Positions 9,459-16,698 of a DNA stretch of 64,000 nt are shown here, piece by piece. The translations under genes and the position numbers were made by a program. Numbering within the stretch: position 1 is the first letter of the stretch; the number at the start of each line of letters is the position of its first letter. Origin of the DNA: an uncultured Ectothiorhodospiraceae bacterium (GTDB taxonomy: Bacteria; Pseudomonadota; Gammaproteobacteria; S012-40); the NCBI GenBank assembly GCA_945787715.1, contig CALZJE010000013.1, positions 1-64,000 of the forward strand, written 5' to 3'. The notes under the pieces were generated by a model. That model did no database searches. It saw only the letters and a program-made list of their open reading frames with translations, and was not told the origin of the DNA.

Positions 9459-9683
9459 ATGATTAGTCAACGCGGTAAAGTGAACGAAAATATACTACGA
9501 TGGATTGTTATGTATTTGTCTCAAGAGACTTGTGGTCTCAAACTGTAAGAGATTGCGGAATTTTTAGGATTGAAACGAACAGGTAGTATTCCAACGACGA
9601 TATCGAAACTTAAAGCTCGAATGATGTGTGATAGTAAGTTCTTCAAAATAGTAGGGAAGATAAAGAGAGAATGTGATACTTGA
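9459..9683 (+). pseudogene. Relic of a REP-associated (Y1) transposase, C-terminal HTH
   Basis: One frame of 74 codons reads NENILRWIVMYLSQETCGLK, then L, an in-frame TAA, then EIAEFLGLKRTGSIPTTISK and LKARMMCDSKF. The pattern Y-L...G-L-x-L-x-E-I-A-x-x-L-G-x-K-x-x-G-S-I-P resembles the DnaA-like helix-turn-helix at the C-terminus of some REP-associated tyrosine transposases. The nuclease half is not present. Direct repeats typical of associated REP-like sequences follow at 9679-9728. Confidence 0.55.
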
Positions 9684-9728
9684 CCCCTTTGTCTTTGTCT
9701 TTGTCTTTTATCTGCTTGACCCCTTTGT
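9679..9728 (+). repeat. Direct 14-bp repeats flanking a TTTGTC triplet array
   Basis: CTTGACCCCTTTGT occurs at 9679-9692 and again at 9715-9728. Between and overlapping them are three tandem copies of TTTGTC (9688-9705). A weaker copy of the GACCCC core follows at about 9751. The repeats start at the stop codon of the transposase relic, which fits a REP-like sequence, but no palindrome is evident. Confidence 0.85.
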
Positions 9729-9884
9729 TAAGACCGAACCAACCGATGTTGCTGACCCCATTAGCCACACCCTTATCAAAACTAATTTTATGGAATTTAA
9801 CCAGGGCTGCCATCTGCTATATTCAATGGTAAACCCCAATTCTGCTGCAGATTATATAAATATTGTGATGGTACGATATATGGA

Positions 9885-9913
9885 CTATATTTAGTACTAT
9901 ATTGTTTTTGGAG
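9885..9913 (+). promoter_or_regulatory. Possible operator/RBS region of the toxin-antitoxin operon
   Basis: The palindrome TAGTACTA (9892-9899) sits in an AT-rich stretch containing repeated ATAT and ACTATAT words, just before the TTGGAG ribosome-binding site (about 9908-9913). Antitoxins of the YefM/Phd type bind such short palindromes to repress their own operon. The assignment is positional and not proven. Confidence 0.35.
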
Positions 9914-9919
9914 TATTGT

Positions 9920-10201
9920 ATGAAACTTAGTCAGTCCATAAAGCCTATTAGCTATCTAAAACAAAATACGGCAGAAGCCGTAAGAGAGGTATCTGAATCT
10001 CACAATCCAATGATAATAACTCAAAATGGTGAAGCAAAAGCTGTTTTAGTTGACATTTCGGAGTATGAGCAAACTCAGGAAACTCTCGCATTACTAAAAA
10101 TGTTAGCCCAGTCAAAAGCAAGTTATCTTAATGGTGATCATAAATCTGCAAAAGAAGCATTCTCTGATATTAGAAAACAAATCAAGGCGCGTAACTCTTG
10201 A
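9920..10201 (+). CDS. Type II antitoxin, YefM/Phd family
   Basis: 93 residues from ATG 9920, chosen because TTGGAG lies 7 bases upstream. ISYLKQNTAEAVREVSESHN followed by PMIITQNGEAKAVLVDISEY is the N-terminal DNA-binding and dimerisation fold of YefM/Phd antitoxins. The C-terminal half (SAKEAFSDIRKQIKARNS) is charged and probably flexible, the part that wraps the toxin. Its last codon and stop overlap the toxin start (TTGA), so the two are translationally coupled. It should neutralise the toxin and repress the operon. Confidence 0.9.
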   Translation: MKLSQSIKPISYLKQNTAEAVREVSESHNPMIITQNGEAKAVLVDISEYEQTQETLALLKMLAQSKASYLNGDHKSAKEAFSDIRKQIKARNS

Positions 10202-10524
10202 AGCGTTACAAAGTTCGCATCACAATTGATGCAGAAGAAGACCTCATTGATCTGTACGAATATATTGCTAAGAAAGACTGTGTTAAAAACGTAGATTATG
10301 TGCTAAGCGAAATTGAAAAATTGATTATATCTCTTGATGAAAACCCGTTAGGAGGGCACCCTCCTCCAGAATTGGATGAGAAAGGTATTAAAGATTATAA
10401 AGAAGTTCTTTTTAAACCGTATAGAATTATTTATGAAGTACTACGATCAGAAGTTGTAATATTATGTTGCTTAGATGGCAGGCGGGACATGCAATCGCTT
10501 CTTGAGCGGAGAATGTTGAGATAG
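10198..10524 (+). CDS. Type II toxin, RelE/ParE superfamily
   Basis: 108 residues, start TTG overlapping the antitoxin stop by four bases. YKVRITIDAEEDLIDLYEYI is the typical first strand and helix, and KDYKEVLFKPYRIIYEV then VVILCCLDGRRDMQSLL is the conserved C-terminal sheet with the basic R-I-I-Y and D-G-R-R-D residues. RelE/ParE toxins either cut mRNA on the ribosome or poison gyrase; the sequence does not settle which. An insertion with GGHPPPELDEKGIKDY is common in ParE-like members. The pair looks intact. Confidence 0.9.
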   Translation: MKRYKVRITIDAEEDLIDLYEYIAKKDCVKNVDYVLSEIEKLIISLDENPLGGHPPPELDEKGIKDYKEVLFKPYRIIYEVLRSEVVILCCLDGRRDMQSLLERRMLR

Positions 10525-10597
10525 AAGTCCATTAAGCAAGGAGAATGTGATAGATGACTCCAGTTTTAATATCTGCTGAAATTATGGATGCACGAAA

Positions 10598-10646
10598 AAA
10601 GACCTGACACTGATGCTCGCGAAGAAAGACCTGACACTGATACTCG
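10598..10646 (+). repeat. Two 22-bp direct repeats
   Basis: AAAGACCTGACACTGATGCT plus CG (10598-10619) recurs with one change at 10625-10646, five bases apart. They lie between the toxin gene and a four-TM membrane protein gene, upstream of a short open frame that looks like a truncated C-terminus. Confidence 0.9.
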
Positions 10647-10667
10647 GTGTGCTTATCTCAGGTGCCT

Positions 10668-10772
10668 ATGGAGGCCACAGCAGAGATCGCCTGGGCCGGT
10701 ATGGATCAGGGTTGGAATTGTGGATATGCAATCATGGATGAGATTTTTGTGGAGTTGCAGGCAAAAGGATGA
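10668..10772 (+). pseudogene. Unrecognised 34-codon frame, possibly a truncated C-terminus
   Basis: ATG to TGA, reading MEATAEIAWAGMDQGWNCGY and then AIMDEIFVELQAKG. The composition is protein-like and GC-richer than its surroundings, but the frame is short, has no ribosome-binding site, and starts right after two direct repeats. It ends five bases before the ATG of the next gene. I do not recognise the family. It may be the tail of a gene whose front was removed. Confidence 0.3.
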
Positions 10773-10776
10773 TGTG

Positions 10777-11211
10777 ATGAACAATAAAAACGTCGTTGGT
10801 GTTCACTGGAGCTTCTGGGTAATTAGTGCAATCGCGCTGATTTGGAATGTTATGGGCGGCATAAATTTCTTCGTGCAGATGAATGCAGACGCGCTTGCTG
10901 CAATGCCTGAGTCGCATCGCGCGATCATCGAAGGCCGACCCGCATGGGCCACCGGAGGGTTTGCGATAGCCGTTTTCGGCGGCGCACTTGGCTGCCTTCT
11001 GCTTCTGCTCAGGAAGTCGGCTGCGTACTATATGTTTATCGTGTCACTACTTGGCGTGATTGTGACAATGACCCATACCCTTGGCATTGCCAGTTCGACA
11101 ATCGACTTCAATCTCTTCGAGATCTTGATGATGATTATGATGCCGCTGGTGGTGGCGGCGTTTTTGATCTGGTATTCGAAGTGGGTCGAGAGCAAGGGTT
11201 GGATCAGCTAG
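10777..11211 (+). CDS. Four-helix integral membrane protein of unknown function
   Basis: 144 residues from ATG 10777 with AAGGA about 8 bases upstream. Four hydrophobic segments are visible: about residues 10-30 (FWVISAIALIWNVMGGINFF), 54-74 (GFAIAVFGGALGCLLLLL), 78-100 (YYMFIVSLLGVIVTMTH) and 112-132 (ILMMIMMPLVVAAFLIW). The short loop MNADALAAMPESHRAIIEG follows TM1. The architecture is that of small DoxX-like or sugar-transporter-annotated proteins found in many proteobacteria, with no established substrate. Base composition is noticeably GC-richer than neighbouring genes, consistent with recent acquisition. Confidence 0.75.
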   Translation: MNNKNVVGVHWSFWVISAIALIWNVMGGINFFVQMNADALAAMPESHRAIIEGRPAWATGGFAIAVFGGALGCLLLLLRKSAAYYMFIVSLLGVIVTMTHTLGIASSTIDFNLFEILMMIMMPLVVAAFLIWYSKWVESKGWIS

Positions 11212-11428
11212 GAACAAACGGTATGTATTTAATGATGACACTTCAACGCATCGTTCAATATCACCGGAGCGACTGCGAAAATGGGAGCTAAAACAAGCGC
11301 AATAGAGCAGGCCGGGTACCATTTTTGTGGCGCCATTTTTATTAATACATTTGTTAGAGCGTTTTGGTGTAGTCTATACGTCGCCAAAAACAGTAGCCAA
11401 TGCTAGATTATGGATATAGAGAGATATA

Positions 11429-12331
11429 ATGCTTGTTGATAAAATAAAAAACAGAGAAAGTGGGATTATGGTCTACGGAATTACTCCCCCTAAGAAAGGA
11501 ACTAGTCTAGAGAAAATAGAAGAAATTTCTGAGCGGCAAATAGAAAGACTGCAATCGCTCAAAATTGATGGATTAATTCTTTACGACATTCAAGATGAAA
11601 AGTCTCGAACTTCTGAGGAGCGCCCATTCCCATTTATGGAAACATTAGATTCTTTCGCTTATAGCGAGAAATATTTGCGACCATTAACCATTCCAAAGAT
11701 TATTTACAGATCTGTCGGAAAATATAGCCCAGCAGAGTTGTCACAATTTCTCACCAGTGCTTCACCAGATGAAAATTTGACAGTATTTGTTGGTGCCTCT
11801 TCGAAATCTCAAGAAATTACCATGTTCATGAATGATGCTTACAAACTAAAAGCAGAAACAAACACTGACTTACTTTTAGGTGGCGTCACAATTCCAGAAC
11901 GACATCAAAGCAAAGGCGACGAACATATTAGAGTATTTGACAAAATTTCCCAAGGTTGCTCATTTTTCGTGTCACAAGGCGTCTACGATGTTAATGCATC
12001 AAAGAATTTTTTGTCGGATTACTACTACTATGGACAAGAACATAATATTCCACTCGCTCCCATACTGTTTACCCTGACCCCTTGCGGCTCAGTCAAAACA
12101 CTTCAATTTATGAAATGGTTAGGAATTAGTATTCCCAAATGGTTGGAGAATGAACTTACGCATTCACATGACATACTTGAAAAGTCTGTTGATTTCTCCG
12201 AGCAAAGCTGGTTGGAGTTAAAAAGTTTTGCTGATGGAAAAGGAATACCAATTGGATGTAATATTGAAAGTGTTGCAATTCGAAAAGTGGAAGTTGATGC
12301 GTCGATTGAACTGTTGCGAAGGGTAAGTTAA
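11429..12331 (+). CDS. Methylenetetrahydrofolate reductase-like TIM-barrel protein
   Basis: 300 residues, ATG with GAGAGA upstream. VYGITPPKKGTSLEKIEEI, IDGLILYDIQDEKSR, GGVTIPERHQSKGDEHIRVF and CSFFVSQGVYDVNASKNFL follow the strand order of the MetF/MTHFR barrel (a P-P-K near the start, D-G-x-x-x-Y-D, then G-V-x-x-P-E-x-H and a late F-x-x-x-Q motif). MTHFR uses FAD to reduce methylene-THF to methyl-THF for methionine synthesis; proteins of this divergent branch are often called MTHFR-family only. No methionine genes adjoin it here, so its exact reaction is uncertain. Confidence 0.7.
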   Translation: MLVDKIKNRESGIMVYGITPPKKGTSLEKIEEISERQIERLQSLKIDGLILYDIQDEKSRTSEERPFPFMETLDSFAYSEKYLRPLTIPKIIYRSVGKYSPAELSQFLTSASPDENLTVFVGASSKSQEITMFMNDAYKLKAETNTDLLLGGVTIPERHQSKGDEHIRVFDKISQGCSFFVSQGVYDVNASKNFLSDYYYYGQEHNIPLAPILFTLTPCGSVKTLQFMKWLGISIPKWLENELTHSHDILEKSVDFSEQSWLELKSFADGKGIPIGCNIESVAIRKVEVDASIELLRRVS

Positions 12332-12422
12332 TAGCTCGGAACACGTAATAGTTATGGATAATATTGAGCTGGGTCGCTGTGAATCAACTGGTCACAGCCT
12401 CACTAAATATGCTGAGGTTTAG

Positions 12423-12830
12423 ATGGAGTATCTAGCTATGCTATCAACAAAGCAAAAATCAAAAATTAAATCTGAAGTCGAACAAGCAGCAACAACACAC
12501 TTAAACGCTAAAGACCTAGATACAGCATTAAATCATTTTACAGTTGATGTAGTTGCAGTTAGCAATACTACTGTATTTTCATCACGTGACGCACTCGCAG
12601 CTGATATAAGCAAATATTATAAAACTTTAAAAAGCGTAAACTACGCATCATGGGAAGATATCCATATAAATGTAATATGTGATAATGCAGCTACCTTTAC
12701 AGCTAAATTCAATTATGGATTTACTAGTGCCGATGATCAACGCACAGATCTAAAAGGAGTGTGGACAGCTTTGTTTGTCATCGAAAGTGGAATCTGGAAA
12801 ATACGTTTACGACATGAATCATTTGAGTAA
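12423..12830 (+). CDS. NTF2-like/SnoaL-type (DUF4440-like) protein
   Basis: 135 residues. The start may be ATG 12423 or ATG 12438; GGAG 9 bases before the latter makes it a strong alternative. An N-terminal helix with AATTHLNAKDLDTALNHFTV, then DVVAVSNTTVFSSRDALAAD, and a C-terminal strand pair (GVWTALFVIESGIWKIRLRH) give the cone-shaped NTF2-like fold seen in DUF4440 and ketosteroid-isomerase-like proteins. No catalytic residues can be assigned. Cytosolic, single gene, intact. Confidence 0.7.
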   Translation: MEYLAMLSTKQKSKIKSEVEQAATTHLNAKDLDTALNHFTVDVVAVSNTTVFSSRDALAADISKYYKTLKSVNYASWEDIHINVICDNAATFTAKFNYGFTSADDQRTDLKGVWTALFVIESGIWKIRLRHESFE

Positions 12831-12912
12831 AACTAATCGCTTTAATTGATGCTACACGATCACCATGAGCAACACCCTGGCTGCTTAGAAAAAGGTCTAT
12901 GGAGATAAGGCT

Positions 12913-13677
12913 ATGGCTGATTATACTATTGTTACTGTTGATTACTCCAACGTAGAAAAGCTTGGTTTTTTCTGTGTGAAGAATAAAAAACATCCCGGTT
13001 ATATTGCTAAACGATTATGGTTGCAGCAACGTTTTGAAGAAGGGATGAGAGTTAAATTGGTCTTGACTAACGATGGTAAACAAGCCGGTTTTTTAGAATA
13101 CATTCCAGGCGAATACACTTGGCGGGTTGTGAATGCACCAAACTATCTCGTCATCCATTGCATCTGGGTTGCATCAAATAAATTCCCATTTAAAGGCATG
13201 GCATCTGCATTATTGACGAATTGTATAGAAGATGCTGAATCAAGCGGTAAAGATGGTGTTGCAGTAGTCACTAGCGATGGCAGTTGGATGGCGAGTAAGG
13301 AAGTATTTGTTAAAAACGGCTTTGAGCCAGTGGATGAAGCTGATCCACATTTTCAATTATTGATAAAACGGATAAAGAAAGGCCCGCCACCATTTTTCCC
13401 TAAAAATTGGGATGAACGCCTAATGCAGTATCGTGGTCTGCAACTAATCTACACTAACCAATGCCCTTATATCGGCAAAGCTATAGTGGAATTACCTCCC
13501 GTCGCAAAGGAACACGGTATTCAACTTAAGTTGATAGAACTGAATAATGCTGCTGAAGCTCGTGAAAAAATGCCGACTCCTTACGGCACGATTAGCCTGG
13601 TACACAATGGTCAACTCCTAGCTGATCATCCGATTAGCGCAACTCGATTTAAGAACATTTTAGAAAAAGAATTATAA
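12913..13677 (+). CDS. GNAT acetyltransferase with YoaP-like C-terminal domain
   Basis: 254 residues, GGAGATAAGG before ATG. The first about 155 residues form a GNAT domain (VKLVLTNDGKQAGFLEYIPG, then IHCIWVASNKFPFKGMASAL with the acetyl-CoA loop, then VFVKNGFEPV). The rest (LQLIYTNQCPYIGKAIVELP onward) is the YoaP-like thioredoxin-fold extension with a C-P-Y sequence. The same architecture recurs at 24182-24970. Substrate unknown. A YdeI-like pseudogene begins right after its stop. Confidence 0.85.
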   Translation: MADYTIVTVDYSNVEKLGFFCVKNKKHPGYIAKRLWLQQRFEEGMRVKLVLTNDGKQAGFLEYIPGEYTWRVVNAPNYLVIHCIWVASNKFPFKGMASALLTNCIEDAESSGKDGVAVVTSDGSWMASKEVFVKNGFEPVDEADPHFQLLIKRIKKGPPPFFPKNWDERLMQYRGLQLIYTNQCPYIGKAIVELPPVAKEHGIQLKLIELNNAAEAREKMPTPYGTISLVHNGQLLADHPISATRFKNILEKEL

Positions 13678-13678
13678 A

Positions 13679-14041
13679 GAATGGAGGGTTTGGTTATAGA
13701 AAAATCATGATAAAGAGCCTGAGCTTTGGCTAGTGTCTTACAAAGTGAAAACCCATAAAAAATCCATAAAATACGAAGAGGCTGTTGAAGAAGCATTATG
13801 TTATGGCTGGATAGATTCTATTGTTAAAAGAATTGACGATGAAAAGCACATGCAAAAATATACACCAAGAAAGGATAATAGTAATTGGTCTGCCAGTAAT
13901 AAAGAAAGAGTCAAAAAGTTGATAAACAAAGGCTCTATGACAGAGGCTGGTTTAAGGAAAATTGAAGCCGCGAAACAAAATGGTTCCTGGGACAAGTTAG
14001 ATAGTGTCGATATGCACCATACCTCAATCAGGTTCGGTTAA
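13679..14041 (+). pseudogene. YdeI/OmpD-associated-like protein, disrupted
   Basis: One frame runs from just after the preceding stop: EWRVWL, an in-frame TAG (13697-13699), then KNHDKEPELWLVSYKVKTH, YEEAVEEALCYGWIDSIV and TPRKDNSNWSASNKERVKKL, ending at TAA. In intact family members W-L-E-K-N-H continues uninterrupted, so TAG replaces a glutamate codon. The N-terminal start and the C-terminal domain are also missing, the frame ending soon after GSWDKLDS. A late in-frame start could only give a truncated product of about 102 residues. A heptamer array abuts the 3' end. Confidence 0.75.
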
Positions 14042-14068
14042 ACCAACAACCAACAACCAACAACCAAC
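14041..14068 (+). repeat. Tandem heptanucleotide array, (AACCAAC) x 4
   Basis: Four perfect copies of AACCAAC follow the YdeI-like pseudogene, overlapping its stop codon by one base. Different unit from the 10-copy array at 1179 but the same unit length. Confidence 0.95.
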
Positions 14069-14215
14069 CGTTTGAACTTAAACGTACAAACTTGAAATTA
14101 AAGCCTAATGATCTATACTTTAATTAGTGAATCCCATTATTATTTTTATAGGCTATTAGAGCATGTACTGAACTTTTCTAAAGAAAAATTTGAAATAACT
14201 TAGTAGGAGAGTCAA

Positions 14216-15178
14216 ATGTTTTTATCGACCAAATATAAGATTGCTGTTTTAATATTGAGTATATTTGCAATTGTATCTTGCGGTGGGGGATCATCTAACG
14301 GTGATGATACATCAACATTAAACATTAGTGCACCATTAGCTGGTAATGTTAAAGATGTTACTATTAATGCGAATGTTCCTACAGATATTAAATTCGTTTA
14401 CGATTTACCTATCAATACCTCCCCAGCGCTTACTGGTTTAGAAATTGACTTGAATAAAACATTGAGTACAGCAAGTGTACGTTTACCTGGTTCATCGAGT
14501 AATAAGGCGTCCACAGATAGTACTAACAGTAAACGCGATAAAATTTCAGCGCGTGCTACAGAAACAGTGACAATGAGAATATATATTGCCTCAGCAGCTG
14601 AAGAAAGTACGGTTTGTACTAGTGGAGAGGAATTTGGTCCATTTGAAATTTCTGTCAGTGATGGCAATCAGCTGGATTCTGTCAGTCCGGATTCTAGTAC
14701 GGCAAGTCAGTCGTCCTTAAGTATAATCAATACAGGCTCTGTTTCACTTTGTCTGCGCATTGATTCGCCTGTGGAAGCAGTACTTGATATAGACGAGTTA
14801 GCAGGCGAAGCAACAAGATGTGACACCGACGCGGCAGATATTGATGGAGTTTATATCGGCACTTTTACCTGTAGAAATACAGGTTGTAGTGATAATGTTG
14901 ATCAGGACATTACTATGAATATTACACAAAATGGATACAGTGCCAGTTATAGCAGTGGAGAAGCAAGCTATGACGGTACAGTTTGTGGAAACGTATTTCG
15001 TCATAACGGTGGTGTATCTGGTTCCTATACAGAAAGTGGCACTTTAACCTTTAGTGCCGATGGAAAAACAGCAAGTAAAACATCTTCCTGGAAAAGCATT
15101 GATGGCTCTTGTAGTGGTACTTGTAGCGATAATTTAAGAAAATATGAAGTAGGTGAATTTTCAGATGAGAATTTCTAA
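14216..15178 (+). CDS. Putative lipoprotein of unknown function
   Basis: 320 residues, AGGAGA before ATG. A lipoprotein signal peptide with lipobox AIVSC (cysteine about residue 22) is followed by a GGGSSNGDD linker, so the mature protein should be lipidated and, lacking an Asp at +2 (glycine instead), probably outer-membrane directed. The middle is Ser/Thr-rich. The C-terminal about 120 residues contain eight or so cysteines (CDTDAADIDGVYIGTFTCRN and later) and a G-x-Y-x-G-T-F start typical of small beta-sandwich domains. No family recognised. Confidence 0.75.
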   Translation: MFLSTKYKIAVLILSIFAIVSCGGGSSNGDDTSTLNISAPLAGNVKDVTINANVPTDIKFVYDLPINTSPALTGLEIDLNKTLSTASVRLPGSSSNKASTDSTNSKRDKISARATETVTMRIYIASAAEESTVCTSGEEFGPFEISVSDGNQLDSVSPDSSTASQSSLSIINTGSVSLCLRIDSPVEAVLDIDELAGEATRCDTDAADIDGVYIGTFTCRNTGCSDNVDQDITMNITQNGYSASYSSGEASYDGTVCGNVFRHNGGVSGSYTESGTLTFSADGKTASKTSSWKSIDGSCSGTCSDNLRKYEVGEFSDENF

Positions 15179-15252
15179 ATTGAGGTGTCAAAGAATCCTG
15201 TATTGTTAATGATGACTGCATCATGAAAATATTGAGTTCGAATAGGCCTTAG

Positions 15253-16698
15253 TTACTTCTCATTGGAATTGTCATCATCTACATGAGCCCCATCTGGTGC
15301 AACCAAGTTATAGTTCTTAATCATACGCCGCAATCTAGGCCGAGATATTTTCAAAATGTCACAAGTTTGTCCTCGATGCCAATTGGTTGCATCCAACACC
15401 CTTTTTACATGTAGTTTTTCTACGTCGTCAAGTGATAACCGGGCTAAATCCTGATAGGAAGTGCCTTCTTTTTTTTCCTCGGCAACTGCACAAACATCGC
15501 CAACCAGATCGAGAGTGATAGTATTATTTGGGCAAAGAGCAACAGCTTTTGCCAATACATTTTCCATCTCTCGTACATTCCCTGGCCAGTCATAGTTTTG
15601 AAAACAGCTTAAAACATCTTCCGTTACATGCGTTACATTTCGATGTATTTGCATATTTATCCTGTGCAGCAACACTTGTATTAGATCAAGAATGTCTTCC
15701 TTCCTTTCTCGGAGTGGTGGTAGTGAAATCGTTACGACTTTTAAGCGATAATACAAATCTTCTCTAAATGTCCCTGCAATTACTTTCTCTGGTAGGTTAA
15801 CATTTGTTGCTGCAATAACACGAGCGTTGGTTTTTTGTGACTGCTTGCTTCCCAGAGGGGTAAATTCTTTCTCTTGTAAAACTCGCAGTAGTTTTGCTTG
15901 TGTAGTTAAACTTAACTCGCCTAGTTCATCGAGAAAAATTGTTCCGTTCTCGGCAAGGGCAAATTTGCCAAGTTGTTTTGTCACAGCACCAGTGAATGCA
16001 CCTTTTTCATGGCCAAACATATCGGATTCTAAAAGCGTTTCGACCAGTGCGGCGCAATTAATGGCAACGAATGGTCCATTGCAATTATTACCTGACTGAT
16101 GAATAGCACGAGCGACGAGTTCTTTTCCTGTTCCGCTATCACCATTGATTAAAACAGTCACTGGGCTAGATGCAACAAGCCCGATAGTTTTAAATACTTC
16201 TTTCATCGCTCGGCTTCTGCCAATCATCGTATAGGGAGTGTTTAGCTTTATATTGCCATTTATTGTGTTTATAACGTTTTTGTTCAATCGTGAGAATATT
16301 CGATCTACGCAATCGTTTAGCTCATCAATATCGATGGGTTTGTGAATATAATCTTCAGCGCCATTTTGCATAGCTTGTATGGTGGTTTCCATGTCATGGA
16401 AGGCTGTAATCATAATGACGTGAACATCTGGATTGAGCGATTTAAATTCTGGTAGTGCTTCTAGTCCTGATTTACCCGGCATTTGAATATCGCAAATAAT
16501 TAGATCGGGATTTAATTTTTTTAAAATTTCTAATCCGTCATTAACACCGTATGCAATTTCCACAGTGTATCCCAGGCTTTGTAGATGAAACTGCAGTGTT
16601 CGACAGTTCGCTACATCGTCATCAATAACGAGTATTTTCCCTTTTAATGGTTTTTTATTATCTTTGATAAGTCGTAAGGTGGAATTTTTTTGCATCAC
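15253..16698 (-). CDS. NtrC-family sigma-54-dependent response regulator
   Basis: 481 residues from GTG at 16698 (ATG at 16695 also possible). REC domain with acidic D26-D28, phospho-acceptor D70 (IICDIQMPG) and K120; AAA+ domain with Walker A GDSGTGKE (186-193), the sigma-54 contact loop GAFTGA (233-238) and Walker B IFLDELG; a C-terminal Fis-type HTH (HRGQTCDILKISRPRLRRMI). All active motifs are intact. The start overlaps the stop of the histidine kinase gene by one base, so the pair is co-translated. Target promoters unknown; none with a clear sigma-54 box was found nearby. Confidence 0.95.
   Translation of the reverse strand: MMQKNSTLRLIKDNKKPLKGKILVIDDDVANCRTLQFHLQSLGYTVEIAYGVNDGLEILKKLNPDLIICDIQMPGKSGLEALPEFKSLNPDVHVIMITAFHDMETTIQAMQNGAEDYIHKPIDIDELNDCVDRIFSRLNKNVINTINGNIKLNTPYTMIGRSRAMKEVFKTIGLVASSPVTVLINGDSGTGKELVARAIHQSGNNCNGPFVAINCAALVETLLESDMFGHEKGAFTGAVTKQLGKFALAENGTIFLDELGELSLTTQAKLLRVLQEKEFTPLGSKQSQKTNARVIAATNVNLPEKVIAGTFREDLYYRLKVVTISLPPLRERKEDILDLIQVLLHRINMQIHRNVTHVTEDVLSCFQNYDWPGNVREMENVLAKAVALCPNNTITLDLVGDVCAVAEEKKEGTSYQDLARLSLDDVEKLHVKRVLDATNWHRGQTCDILKISRPRLRRMIKNYNLVAPDGAHVDDDNSNEK

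Noticed and set aside
9673-9894. 73-codon plus-strand frame starting MILDPFVFVFVFYLL
   Set aside because: It is a translation of the TTTGTC repeats and flanks, with no ribosome-binding site and no recognisable domain.
10944-11291. 115-codon frame overlapping the four-helix membrane protein
   Set aside because: Shadow of the GC-richer real gene at 10777-11211 in another frame.
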